The notes below the pieces were generated by a model that did no database searches, was not told the origin of the DNA, and was given only the letters and a program-made list of their open reading frames with translations. From the NCBI RefSeq assembly GCF_024360925.2, contig NZ_CP113517.1, forward strand, positions 744,001 through 808,000: 64,000 nt of DNA, in the 5' to 3' direction. Positions 31,856 to 40,262 of the stretch are shown here, in pieces. Position numbers and translations under genes: made by a program. The stretch's first letter is position 1. Each line of letters opens with the position of its first letter. This DNA is from Methylomonas rapida (lineage in GTDB: Bacteria > Pseudomonadota > Gammaproteobacteria > Methylococcales > Methylomonadaceae).

Positions 31856-32116
31856 TTACTCTTCGTGTTGTTGCATTTCGATGATCTGATGGCGGTATTT
31901 ATATGCGGTGTAACCCAGCGCAAAACCCAGGCCGATCAGCGTAATCGGATGAGTCAGGATTTTTTTCAATGTGCTTTTCTTGGTCGTCGCGACCGCGCCG
32001 GCGACGACGCCTGTCATAATCGGGTGAGCCATGGTTTCGCCCATTTTACCCATCGCCGCATCCATCATTTTTGCGCCCGCGTCGGCGACCGCTTTTGCTC
32101 CGTGTACATGTGCCAT
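31856..32116 (-). CDS. small membrane protein upstream of the copper ATPase (paralogue 2)
   Basis: This 86-residue protein starts MAHVHGAKAVADAG after a GAGG site. It has a glycine- and alanine-rich hydrophobic stretch (HPIMTGVVAGAVA) and HPITLIGLGFALGYTAYKYR. The motif HP-x-(T/A)-L-x(4)-G-x-GY-x(3)-KYR-x(2)-I is shared with the next upstream gene, so the two are paralogues. They may associate with the ATPase, since small DUF5132-like proteins often accompany such pumps; that link is inference. The gene ends 66 bases before the ATPase start. Confidence 0.7.
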   Translation of the reverse strand: MAHVHGAKAVADAGAKMMDAAMGKMGETMAHPIMTGVVAGAVATTKKSTLKKILTHPITLIGLGFALGYTAYKYRHQIIEMQQHEE

Positions 32117-32147
32117 TGTTGTTGCCTCAAAATAAAAGTGAAAAGGA

Positions 32148-32504
32148 TTATTTGGGATCGTCCCGCTCGGCCACATATTCTCGGCTTTCAGCGACCAAGT
32201 CCATTAGATTTTCCCGTTGTCGCAGCAGGAAGTTTTTGCTTTCCTTTGCGGTACGGCTACCGACGATGATGATTTCCTTGCGGTATTTGTGGGTCAAATA
32301 ACCAGCGGCCAAGCCGCCGGAGAATAAGGCCAGCGGATGCTTGATCAATACGCTGGTTATGCTTTTGCTGGCGTGCGTGACACCGGAAATGACGATACCC
32401 ATGAACACGCCTTTGACCAAGGTCTCGCCGCGTGTGGGTGGAGCCATTTTTTGCAGTTTGCTCTTGTGACCATGAGCCTTTTTGGGTTTTTCGTTGTCGT
32501 TCAT
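32148..32504 (-). CDS. small membrane protein upstream of the copper ATPase (paralogue 1)
   Basis: This 118-residue protein has a charged N-terminus (NDNEKPKKAHGHKSKLQKM), a hydrophobic centre (VFMGIVISGV; HPLALFSGGLAAGYLTHKYRKEI) and a charged C-terminal helix. HPLALFSGGLAAGYLTHKYR aligns with HPITLIGLGFALGYTAYKYR in the downstream gene. A His-rich N-terminus (HGHK) could bind metal, but this is weak evidence. It is first in a probable three-gene unit with the copper ATPase. Confidence 0.7.
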   Translation of the reverse strand: MNDNEKPKKAHGHKSKLQKMAPPTRGETLVKGVFMGIVISGVTHASKSITSVLIKHPLALFSGGLAAGYLTHKYRKEIIIVGSRTAKESKNFLLRQRENLMDLVAESREYVAERDDPK

Positions 32505-32700
32505 AGCATACCTCCGTGTCTGGGTAACGGTAAGATCAAGGACTTTCTCTGGTCAGCGTGTTTGGAAACTTACCCGTCAGGCTTGACCTGAGTAGTGGCT
32601 TTCAATAATCTGCGGAAGCATTAATCTGCTAGTCAATTCATGCCGGTGTGATTAGCGTAACGACTAGGCAGAATTTTCATCTATCGCGGAAACTCTCTAC

Positions 32701-33975
32701 ATGAATATAGCCCAACCAGCGCGCGCCTCCAAAAGTATCTTCAAAAGAATCCTGACCATCATTCTGGCGTTGCTGGGCATTACCTTCATACTGTGGCTGG
32801 ACAGTTGGTTCATGGACCATGCCGACATGCCGGAAATGACCAAGGACGTCAATTTCGGCCTGTTGATACTGATCGGTTTTTTGACCAGTTTTCATTGCGT
32901 CGGCATGTGCGGGCCTCTGATTTTGGGTTACGCCACCAAGGAAGCCAAGGCCGGGCATAAATCTTACATCACTCACTTTTTGTACGGTCTGGGCAAGACC
33001 ATTTCCTATACCACGATAGGTGCCTTGTTCGGGGCTTTTGGCGCCATCGTTGCGTTCACGCCTTACACCCAGGGCGCGGTGGGCATGGCGGCGGGCTTGT
33101 TTTTGATCCTGTTTGGTTTGCATATGCTGGAAGTGTTTCCGGCCTTGAATCATTTTCAGTTCAAGACGCCGGCCTTCGTGATGCGCTTCGTCGGCAAGGA
33201 ATACCGCAAGCAGAGCAATCCGTTCATGATCGGTTTGCTGAATGGCTTGATGATCATCTGCGGCCCGCTGCAGGCCATGTACGTGATGGCGGCCGGGACC
33301 GGCAGTTGGTCGCAAGGCGCGGCTATCCTGTTCTTTTTCGGCATCGGTACCTTGCCGCTATTGCTGGGCTTTGGCTTCTTGACCAGTCTGTTGTCCAGCA
33401 ATCTTACGCCGAAATTGCTAAAAGCCTCCGGCGTGATCGTGATGGCCTTGGGCGTGATCATGATGAATCGCGGCTTGGCTGTGACGGGTACCGGCGTGGA
33501 TTTCAATACGCTGGTGGCCAGGGCATCGCAGTATCTGTCGCCAACCGCCGCCGAATCGCCGTCTTGCGATACCGAGCAAACCATACACATGGATGTCGTC
33601 AAAACCGGTTTCAAGCCGAATAAATTCACCTTGCGCAAAGGCATACCGGTGAAATGGGTGATCGACGCCAAGGAAATCAATGAATGCAACAAGGCTATCG
33701 TCGTGCCCAGCTACGACCTGAAGGTCGAGTTCAAACCGGGCGTGCAGATCGTCGAATTCACGCCTAACGAAGCAGGCGTGATTCCGTGGAGCTGCTGGAT
33801 GGGCATGATTCCAGGTACCTTCATCGTCGTCGATGAGCCACAACCGGTCAAACAAGCCGATGCGTCCGAACCAGCGGTCGCGCCAGGCCAGGAAAGCGAG
33901 CAGCAGCGTCTGATTCGTCGATTCCAGGAACAATGGCGACTGATTGTTAGTTATTTTCGCCGATTGGGAACTTGA
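32701..33975 (+). CDS. TauE/SafE-family membrane protein with C-terminal cupredoxin-like domain
   Basis: This 424-residue protein has about seven membrane helices. The first half carries TSFHCVGMCGPLILGY, the conserved His/Cys motif of the TauE/SafE-like family found beside copper ATPases in cytochrome oxidase assembly clusters. After residue 300 a soluble periplasmic domain begins (MDVVKTGFKPNKFTLRKGIPVKWVIDAKEINECNKAIV) and ends with PWSCWMGMIPG (Cys365, Met369), a cupredoxin-like copper site. The last 50 residues are charged. It is divergent from the copper ATPase unit and probably moves or holds copper in the envelope. Confidence 0.87.
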   Translation: MNIAQPARASKSIFKRILTIILALLGITFILWLDSWFMDHADMPEMTKDVNFGLLILIGFLTSFHCVGMCGPLILGYATKEAKAGHKSYITHFLYGLGKTISYTTIGALFGAFGAIVAFTPYTQGAVGMAAGLFLILFGLHMLEVFPALNHFQFKTPAFVMRFVGKEYRKQSNPFMIGLLNGLMIICGPLQAMYVMAAGTGSWSQGAAILFFFGIGTLPLLLGFGFLTSLLSSNLTPKLLKASGVIVMALGVIMMNRGLAVTGTGVDFNTLVARASQYLSPTAAESPSCDTEQTIHMDVVKTGFKPNKFTLRKGIPVKWVIDAKEINECNKAIVVPSYDLKVEFKPGVQIVEFTPNEAGVIPWSCWMGMIPGTFIVVDEPQPVKQADASEPAVAPGQESEQQRLIRRFQEQWRLIVSYFRRLGT

Positions 33976-34307
33976 GGCTAACGGCTAAATTAGGGTGCTT
34001 TGGGGTTGGGTCTTACTGGTTAACTGTGTCATTTGCCGCAAAATAAATCGATAAATGACATAGTTCAAAAATGCGCCTAGGCGGCGCACCTCAAAAGTTA
34101 GTTGAAAACACAAGAAAATTTTTTTCTGGCAGCCAGTTTGCTTATAAGCGAGCCTTGGTTTTTGTATCGCTTTTTTTGATTGACTGTTAAAAAGTGTGAG
34201 CTTGCGCAACTTTATTTTCCCGCCAATAATTGATGCGTATGCAAAAACAAGCTGAAACATAACGCTAAGGATTCGGTGACAAATAAGTTCCGTGTTTTCG
34301 ATGGTAG

Positions 34308-34325
34308 GGGCGAATTCATTCGCCC
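34308..34325. repeat. short perfect palindrome in the gap before the ABC operon
   Basis: GGGCGAAT-TC-ATTCGCCC sits in a 443-base stretch (33976-34418) without a convincing gene. GTAGGGGCGAATTCATTCGCCC-like repeats are widespread in bacterial genomes, so this may be another REP type. No clear promoter was identified in the stretch. Confidence 0.5.
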
Positions 34326-34448
34326 AGGGCGATTAAAATCGTCCAGACAGCCTTCATTAATTCAGGAATTTATTTTGGGCGGAATCCTGAGGTTTGCTGG
34401 CCACCATCTGACGAGCTCATGGACGAGCGTTATTTTTTTAGGGGGAGC

Positions 34449-34742
34449 ATGAGACAGTCCTCATGGTTTTTTTTCGGCATCACGGCCGAAGCAATTGTGT
34501 TGAGTTTGTTGCTGCTACATGCAGCATCCAGCGAAAACGCCCAGCAGTCCTCGCTCGCGCAAAAGGCGGCCTTGGTCAAAAATCTGCGGTTGACCGATCT
34601 TTGTTTGTTTACCGAGGCTCGCTACACCCGGCATTTGTCGCAAGCCGATTTGAATACGGCTTTTCAGGATCATCCCTTGTCGCTGGAGCATTTTCCATCC
34701 GGGTCTTTCACCCAGCCCAACCTGCCAAACGAGGCGCCATGA
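34449..34742 (+). CDS. conserved small membrane-anchored protein at head of ABC operon
   Basis: This 97-residue protein (from MRQSSWFFFGI) has one N-terminal helix (FFFGITAEAIVLSLLLLHAA) and a periplasmic tail with LRLTDLCLFTEARYTRHLSQADLNTAFQDHPLSLEHFPSG. That tail is distinctive and I believe it recurs next to similar transporters, but no family name was recognised. A G-rich GGGGGAGC lies just before the ATG; an alternative start at 34419 adds 10 residues. Its stop overlaps the permease start (ATGA), so the two are coupled. Confidence 0.72.
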   Translation: MRQSSWFFFGITAEAIVLSLLLLHAASSENAQQSSLAQKAALVKNLRLTDLCLFTEARYTRHLSQADLNTAFQDHPLSLEHFPSGSFTQPNLPNEAP

Positions 34743-35986
34743 ACAGCTGGATAGAAAAACAACGTTACATCATCGATTTCACGATCTCGTCGCTGCTTAG
34801 GCGCAAGGTCAAGAACATCGGCTTGCTGGCCTTGTACACGCTGATCGTGTTCATTCTGGCCTCGACGATGTTCTTTACTTATTCGATCAAGAAAGAGGCC
34901 AGGCTGATTCTGCAGGGTTCGCCGGAGATCGTCGTGCAAAAAATCGTCGCCGGCCGGCATGACTTGTTTCCGGTTGCCTACATCGACGACATTAAGGGCA
35001 TACGCGGGGTCGCCGACGTCGAGCCCAGACTGTGGGGTTATTACTACGACAGTCTGGTGCAGGCCAACTACACGGTCATGGTGCCGTCACGGCAGATTGC
35101 CAACAGCCCATCCGATGCCCGCACGACGGTGGTGATCGATCCCAACGATCCGCATGCCGCCGACGTCAACAAACCCATGTACGAATACGACGGCGCGGCG
35201 CCGGAAGCTGGCACTATCGTGATCGGCAACGGCGTCGCCAGGATGCGCGAGATCGGGGTCGGTGATTACATGCCGTTCATGGCCGCCGACGGCGAGATCA
35301 TGAATTTGAAAGTGGTCGGCACCTTGTCGGCGGAATCTGAATTGGTCTCGTCCGATTTGATGCTGCTGAACGACGAGGACTACCGCAAGCTGTTCGGCAT
35401 CGACAAGCAATTAGTCACCGATGTCGTCGTCAGCGTGAAAAACCCCAGCGAGATCAGCACGGTGGCCAGCAAGATCAAGAAAAAGTTGCATGACTCGCGC
35501 CCTATCATCCGCGACGAAATACTCAGAACCTACGATTCCATCTTCAACTGGCGTGGCGGCATGATGATCGTGGTGTTTTCGGCGGCGGTACTGGCCTTCG
35601 TGATTTTTGCCTGGGACAAGGCTTCGGGCCTGAGCGCCGGCGAACGGCGCGAAATCGGCATTCTGAAGGCCGTGGGCTGGGAAACCTCCGACGTGATTCA
35701 GATGAAGTTCTGGGAAGGGACCGTGGTATCGCTGACTGCCTATTTCAGCGGCGTGATTCTGGCTTACATCCATGTGTTTTTCACCGGGTCCGCGGTGTTC
35801 GAGCCGGCCCTGAAAGGCTGGTCGGCTTTGTATCCCAACTTCGCGCTGACGCCGTTCGTCAACGCAGAGCAACTGACGACCTTGTTTTTCCTGACCGTGG
35901 TGCCCTATACCGTGGCGACCATCGTGCCGACCTGGCGGGCCGCGACCATAGATCCCGACAGCGCGATGCGCCATACCGGAGAATAA
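34739..35986 (+). CDS. FtsX/MacB-type ABC transporter permease
   Basis: This 415-residue permease has an N-terminal helix (NIGLLALYTLIVFILASTMFF), a large periplasmic domain of about 230 residues, and three C-terminal helices with WDKASGLSAGERREIGILKAVGWETSDVI, the coupling-helix region of FtsX/MacB/LolC permeases. Such type VII ABC systems do mechanical work in the periplasm rather than pass substrates through the membrane. It is coupled by ATGA to the small gene before and followed 1 base later by its ATPase gene. No MacA-like adaptor is present; NosL-family proteins lie downstream instead. Confidence 0.9.
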   Translation: MNSWIEKQRYIIDFTISSLLRRKVKNIGLLALYTLIVFILASTMFFTYSIKKEARLILQGSPEIVVQKIVAGRHDLFPVAYIDDIKGIRGVADVEPRLWGYYYDSLVQANYTVMVPSRQIANSPSDARTTVVIDPNDPHAADVNKPMYEYDGAAPEAGTIVIGNGVARMREIGVGDYMPFMAADGEIMNLKVVGTLSAESELVSSDLMLLNDEDYRKLFGIDKQLVTDVVVSVKNPSEISTVASKIKKKLHDSRPIIRDEILRTYDSIFNWRGGMMIVVFSAAVLAFVIFAWDKASGLSAGERREIGILKAVGWETSDVIQMKFWEGTVVSLTAYFSGVILAYIHVFFTGSAVFEPALKGWSALYPNFALTPFVNAEQLTTLFFLTVVPYTVATIVPTWRAATIDPDSAMRHTGE

Positions 35987-35987
35987 G

Positions 35988-36668
35988 ATGATCGAACTGC
36001 TCAATGTCAGAAAAGTGTTCAACGCCGGCAGCCCCAGCGAATTTTCGGCTATCAACGGTGTGGATTTGCGCATCGCCGAAAACAAGGTCACCGTTTTAAA
36101 AGGCCCCAGCGGCTCCGGCAAAACTACCTTGCTCAGCATCGTCGGCTGCATGAGCCGGCCCTCCGCGGGGCGGGTGAAATTGCACGACAGGGAAATCACC
36201 AGCCTGCCGGAGCGCTTCTTGACCGACATCCGCCGCAAGACTTTTGGCTTTATTTTTCAGCAACCCAATCTGATCAAAGGCATTTCGGTGCTGGAAAACG
36301 TGATGCTGCCGGCCTATCCGCTGGGCGAAAGACGTGCCGAATTGAAGGTCAGGGCCTTGAATGGATTGGATAAACTGAATCTAGGCAATAAGGCGGCTTC
36401 GAAAGTGGAATGGCTGTCCGGCGGCGAAGCACAGCGAGTGGCTATCGTGCGCGCGTTGATCAACGATCCGCAGATCATCATCGCCGACGAGCCGACCGCG
36501 CATCTGGACACCAAACTGTCCTACCGCTTCATGGAAATCGTCGATCAGTTCAAGGCGCAGGGCAAGACCGTCATCATTACCAGTCATGACCCCTTGGTCT
36601 ACGATTCCAAGATCGTCGATGACGTCGTCAATCTACGCGACGGTAAACTCGAGGCGAATCCCTCGTGA
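35988..36668 (+). CDS. ABC transporter ATP-binding protein (LolD/MacB type)
   Basis: This 226-residue ATPase has Walker A GPSGSGKTTLL, Q-loop FIFQQPNL, signature LSGGEAQRVAIVRAL, Walker B IIIADEPTAHLD and H-loop ITSHDP. It energises the FtsX-type permease encoded just before it. Its stop overlaps the GTG start of the next membrane protein gene, so the unit is tightly coupled. Similarity is to the LolD/MacB/FtsE branch. Confidence 0.95.
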   Translation: MIELLNVRKVFNAGSPSEFSAINGVDLRIAENKVTVLKGPSGSGKTTLLSIVGCMSRPSAGRVKLHDREITSLPERFLTDIRRKTFGFIFQQPNLIKGISVLENVMLPAYPLGERRAELKVRALNGLDKLNLGNKAASKVEWLSGGEAQRVAIVRALINDPQIIIADEPTAHLDTKLSYRFMEIVDQFKAQGKTVIITSHDPLVYDSKIVDDVVNLRDGKLEANPS

Positions 36669-37678
36669 TCCTGAATCCGACCGTCATCGCCAACCTGTTG
36701 GCCGCGTATATCGCCAGCGGCATGTTGCTGTACGCGGCCTATTACGGCGCGCAAATCCTGAAACATTGGAACATCGAAAGCGGCGACGAATTGCAGCTGA
36801 TTTTGGAGCGCAAGACCTATCTGATTTCGACGGTGCTGAGTTTCGTGTTTGGCTTGCAGTTGTTGTCGCTGTTTTTGTACATCTTCACCGCCGATGCGCT
36901 GAGCCCGTTGTTCGTCGGCGCCATGTGCGCGGCAGGCACCTTGAATATCAATGGCTTTGGCTATCCGACGCTGGAATTGAAAATCTTGAATTTCATTTTG
37001 GCCGGCCTCTGGCTGGTGCTGAACCACGCCGACAACCAGGGCTACGACTATCCGTTGATCAAGAAAAAATATCTGCTGTTGTTGATCATCACGCCGTTCA
37101 TCGTCATCGAAACGATTTTAGAGAGCGCTTATTTTCTGGGCATGCGGGCCGACGTGATCACGTCCTGCTGCGGTAGCCTGTTCAGTAGTGAAAAGGCCAC
37201 TGGCCTGGGTTCCGAGATTGCCGCGTTGCCGGCCAAGCAGATGCTGTGGATTTTTTACGGCGGCATGTTCGTTACGTTGCTGAGCGGTTTGTTGTTTTAT
37301 CTCAAACGCATCGGCGGCTCTCTGTATGCGGTCTTGAGTTTTGCGATGTTTCTGGTTTCGCTGGCGGCCATCGTTTCGGCCATTTCCTTGTACATCTACG
37401 AACTGCCGACCCACCATTGCCCATTCTGCATCATCATGCCGGATTACCACTATATCGGCTATTTGCTCTACGTGCTGTTGTTCGGCGCCGTGGTCACCGG
37501 CATGGGTAGCGGTTTGTTGCTGCCGTTTCGCGGCATTGCCAGCCTGAGCGCCGTGCTGGAGGATTTCATCGGCAAGCTGGCGCTGACTTCCGTGGTGTTG
37601 TTTATGCTGTTCATGGCCTTTGTCAGCTATGAAATTCTGAGCTCCAGCCTGGTGATCAGTTACGAAGTCGTTTATTGA
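36665..37678 (+). CDS. polytopic membrane protein of the ABC/NosL operon
   Basis: This 337-residue protein starts at GTG overlapping the ATPase stop. It has about eight to nine membrane helices (for example VIANLLAAYIASGMLLYAAYY, FGLQLLSLFLYIF, LLLLIITPFIVIETIL). A Cys pair occurs in VITSCCGSLF, and THHCPFCIIMPDYHY gives a His-His-Cys-x2-Cys site, reminiscent of vitamin K epoxide reductase-like or copper-binding membrane proteins. No family was recognised with confidence. The thiol and His motifs fit a role in copper or disulfide handling with its neighbours NosL and TlpA. Confidence 0.8.
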   Translation: MILNPTVIANLLAAYIASGMLLYAAYYGAQILKHWNIESGDELQLILERKTYLISTVLSFVFGLQLLSLFLYIFTADALSPLFVGAMCAAGTLNINGFGYPTLELKILNFILAGLWLVLNHADNQGYDYPLIKKKYLLLLIITPFIVIETILESAYFLGMRADVITSCCGSLFSSEKATGLGSEIAALPAKQMLWIFYGGMFVTLLSGLLFYLKRIGGSLYAVLSFAMFLVSLAAIVSAISLYIYELPTHHCPFCIIMPDYHYIGYLLYVLLFGAVVTGMGSGLLLPFRGIASLSAVLEDFIGKLALTSVVLFMLFMAFVSYEILSSSLVISYEVVY

Positions 37679-37694
37679 ATTTGAGGGGGGAATT

Positions 37695-38195
37695 ATGAAA
37701 AAGCATTACCGTTTGCCGCATTTTGGCGCATGGCTTTTGCTGTTATGTTTTTTGCTGGGCGTCAGCAATAGTCGGGCGGATCAGCAGATCGAAATCACCA
37801 AGCAGGACCGCTGCCCGGTCTGCGGCATGTTCGTTTACAAATACCCTAAATGGGTGGCGCAGATCTACTTCAAGGATGGTAGTGCTTATTTTTACGACGG
37901 CGCCAAGGACATGTTCAAGCACGTCTTCGACACGGCCAAATATACGCCCGGCAAGACCGCCGACATGATGACGGAAATTCTGGTGACCGATTATTACGAA
38001 GTGGAATTGATCGACGCAAAATCCGCCTATTACGTGATCGGTTCCGACGTGTTGGGGCCCATGGGCCACGAATTGCTGCCATTCAAGGATCAGGAAGCGG
38101 CGCAGGAATTTCTGGAAGACCACAAGGGCAACTCCATCATCCGGTATCAGGACGTGACGCCGGCCATCATCGAATCCCTGGATAGACGAGGATGA
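37695..38195 (+). CDS. nosL: NosL-family copper chaperone
   Basis: This 166-residue protein has a signal peptide (LLLLCFLLGVSNSRA) and the NosL Cu(I) site CPVCGM (Cys40, Cys43, Met45), followed by the typical NosL body (AQIYFKDGSAYFYDGAKDMFKHV, YEVELIDAKSAYYVIGSDVLGPMG, EFLEDHKGNSIIRY). NosL proteins are usually lipoproteins; here there is no cysteine at the signal cleavage site, so it is probably soluble. No nitrous oxide reductase is present, so it must serve another copper target. It overlaps the next gene by 4 bases. Confidence 0.9.
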   Translation: MKKHYRLPHFGAWLLLLCFLLGVSNSRADQQIEITKQDRCPVCGMFVYKYPKWVAQIYFKDGSAYFYDGAKDMFKHVFDTAKYTPGKTADMMTEILVTDYYEVELIDAKSAYYVIGSDVLGPMGHELLPFKDQEAAQEFLEDHKGNSIIRYQDVTPAIIESLDRRG

Positions 38196-38698
38196 TGAAA
38201 AACTCAGGCTGGCGATGGCTGGCGCTCTGCTTGATGCTGATACTCGCGGTGGGTTGCACCCGGCGCGGTGGTTTGCAAATCGACGACCCGGCGCCGGTCG
38301 TCAGTTTGCCGGATTTTCACGGCAAGACCGTGAACTTGCCGCAGGACTTGAAGGGCAAGGTATTGCTGGTTCGCTTCTGGTCTCTGGACTGCGTCTATTG
38401 CAACAAGGAGATGTTGCCGGCCTTGGAAGCGTTGTATCAAAAATACAAGGATAAAGGTTTCGTGCCGGTGGCTATCGATGTCGGCCAGTACGACGGCAAG
38501 GACGAACGCTGGAAGCGCTTCGAACAATTGACTTATCCGATGCTGAACGACGAACGCGGTTTGGTGGCGAGGCGGTTTGGCGTGATCGGCATGCCGACCA
38601 GTTTCGTGATCGACCGGGAGGGCATATTGCGGGGAAAAATCACCGGTGAAGCCGGGCTGGACGAATTTGAAAAACTTTTTACAACGGTCCTAAATTAA
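38192..38698 (+). CDS. TlpA-like thioredoxin lipoprotein
   Basis: This 168-residue protein has a lipobox LAVGC (Cys22) and a thioredoxin fold of the AhpC/TSA-TlpA type with the active site DCVYC (Cys67, Cys70) and the cis-proline region GVIGMPTSFVIDREG. It should be anchored in the envelope as a thiol-disulfide reductant, a role TlpA plays for copper sites in other bacteria. Overlap with nosL and the NosL-barrel gene 10 bases downstream put it in the operon. Confidence 0.9.
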   Translation: MMKNSGWRWLALCLMLILAVGCTRRGGLQIDDPAPVVSLPDFHGKTVNLPQDLKGKVLLVRFWSLDCVYCNKEMLPALEALYQKYKDKGFVPVAIDVGQYDGKDERWKRFEQLTYPMLNDERGLVARRFGVIGMPTSFVIDREGILRGKITGEAGLDEFEKLFTTVLN

Positions 38699-38708
38699 GG
38701 AGGATGCT

Positions 38709-40178
38709 ATGAAAACGCGAACGTTATGGTTTGTGTTGCTTTGCCAGTTACTGCTGCTGCCCGCGTGGGTGCTGGCTCATGACGCGCAGATGACACCGGT
38801 GGTAGTGACGCCGCACGATCACGAAAAACAGGAGCGCCCGAGTTGCCGTGTCTGCGGCATGTGGATAGACCAGTACATCAAGACGGCCGGTGTGATTACC
38901 TACAAGAACGACGACAAGGAATACACCTGCGGCGTGGCGTGTTTGCTCAGGGAAGTCGATGATGCCGGCGGCATATCCGAATTGAAATCGGCGAAGGTCA
39001 CCGACTGGGTTTCCGGCGAATTGGTCGATGCCGAAACGGCGACCTATGTGGTCGGCAGTAAGGTAATTCCCGACATGCTGCCGAACTACATCGCCTTCGC
39101 CAACCGTGCGGATGCCGAAGCGTTCCAGGCCAAGGAAGGCGGCGAGATCATGGAGTTTGGTGTCGCCTTTCAGGACTCCTCGCCGGTCGGCACCACCGCG
39201 CCCTTCAGGATTCGCACCGCGGTAACGCCGGGCGCGGGGAACTTCAGTGTGGGCATGGTGTATGGATACACCGAGAAAAATAATGTCAAGAACGGTTCCA
39301 ATGGCATTGATCCTAGCGAATTCATTCAAGCCAATCGTGGACAACGGCAGGCACCGAATGAAGTACAAATGCACCAACAGGCGATTACGTTCAACTATTC
39401 GCCGACCGACGATTTGGCGCTATTCATGAACATTCCAATGTTTGAAAAAAGGACTAGCACCCTAACTCAATCGGCGCCGACGGCCCGGCAGTCTTTTGGT
39501 GAAACCATCGCCGACGAAAGCGGCATAGGCGATATTGCCTTGGAAGGTCGTTATAACTTTTGGCATAGCACGCGCTATGACCAGTTCGCCAGCTTGCTGC
39601 TGGGCACCACGTTGCCGACCGGCGACTTTGATGCTACTCGTGAATTCAATGCAATTGTTGGCAGGGATTTGGTGAGGATGGGGCCGGCTTTGCAAATGGG
39701 CAAGGAAGTGGCGACCTTTACCGGCGGCTTGCTGTACTCGCAGCGATGGAAAGACTTCTGGCTGCATGCCTCCGCGCTGCACCAAGTCAATCCGGAAAAC
39801 GACGATGAGTTCAAATATGGCGACGTCACCACAGGTGGATTGGCTTTTCATTACACCCCCAATTATGACTTGATGGTCGGCATCGAACTGGATGCCAGTT
39901 ACACGCAGAAAAACCAAGACAGGGGCTATGCGATCGGCAATAGCGGTGGTGTCGTCACCAATCTGGCCTTCGTCAGCGATTACCGTTTCCTGAATGCCTT
40001 TGGTGGTAACTTCAAGCTGCGTGGATCGGTCGGCTTGCCAATCTATGAAGATTTGAATTCCCGGACTATCAATTATGGGCCGAACAACCGGTTTAATTTG
40101 ACTCAAGTCCAACCGGGCGATGGCTTCTTCGCCAACCTGGCGATCCAATGGACCTACCGCGAAGCACCGGATTTTTGA
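38709..40178 (+). CDS. NosL-like domain fused to an outer-membrane beta-barrel
   Basis: This 489-residue protein has a signal peptide ending AHA-like (WVLAHDAQ), a His-rich stretch (HDHEK), and an N-terminal NosL-like domain with CRVCGM (Cys46, Cys49, Met51), YTCGVACLL, and SGELVDAETATYVVGSKVIPDM. From about residue 170 on it alternates amphipathic strands (FSVGMVYGYTEK, LALFMNIPMF, GDIALEGRYNF, FASLLLGTTLP) and ends in a final aromatic strand, FANLAIQWTYREAPDF, as in outer-membrane porin-like transporter proteins. The two halves are in one uninterrupted frame. I infer a copper-binding plug or chaperone attached to a channel; this fusion was not familiar to me. Confidence 0.85.
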   Translation: MKTRTLWFVLLCQLLLLPAWVLAHDAQMTPVVVTPHDHEKQERPSCRVCGMWIDQYIKTAGVITYKNDDKEYTCGVACLLREVDDAGGISELKSAKVTDWVSGELVDAETATYVVGSKVIPDMLPNYIAFANRADAEAFQAKEGGEIMEFGVAFQDSSPVGTTAPFRIRTAVTPGAGNFSVGMVYGYTEKNNVKNGSNGIDPSEFIQANRGQRQAPNEVQMHQQAITFNYSPTDDLALFMNIPMFEKRTSTLTQSAPTARQSFGETIADESGIGDIALEGRYNFWHSTRYDQFASLLLGTTLPTGDFDATREFNAIVGRDLVRMGPALQMGKEVATFTGGLLYSQRWKDFWLHASALHQVNPENDDEFKYGDVTTGGLAFHYTPNYDLMVGIELDASYTQKNQDRGYAIGNSGGVVTNLAFVSDYRFLNAFGGNFKLRGSVGLPIYEDLNSRTINYGPNNRFNLTQVQPGDGFFANLAIQWTYREAPDF

Positions 40179-40197
40179 TCTTCGCGGCTTTGAAAAG

Positions 40198-40226
40198 CCG
40201 GTTTGCGGGTGCTGTTCGCAAACCGG
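40198..40226 (+). terminator. perfect 10-bp hairpin after the NosL-barrel gene
   Basis: CCGGTTTGCG and CGCAAACCGG pair around a 9-base loop, 20 bases after the stop codon. The run after it is only moderately T-rich, so termination may be partial. Confidence 0.55.
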
Positions 40227-40262
40227 TGGATTTCAAATTCCTTTTAATTTCAAATCTCGCCC

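Noticed and set aside
33985..34260. 91-codon minus-strand frame in the gap before the ABC operon
   Set aside because: No ribosome-binding site, no recognisable domain, low-complexity composition.
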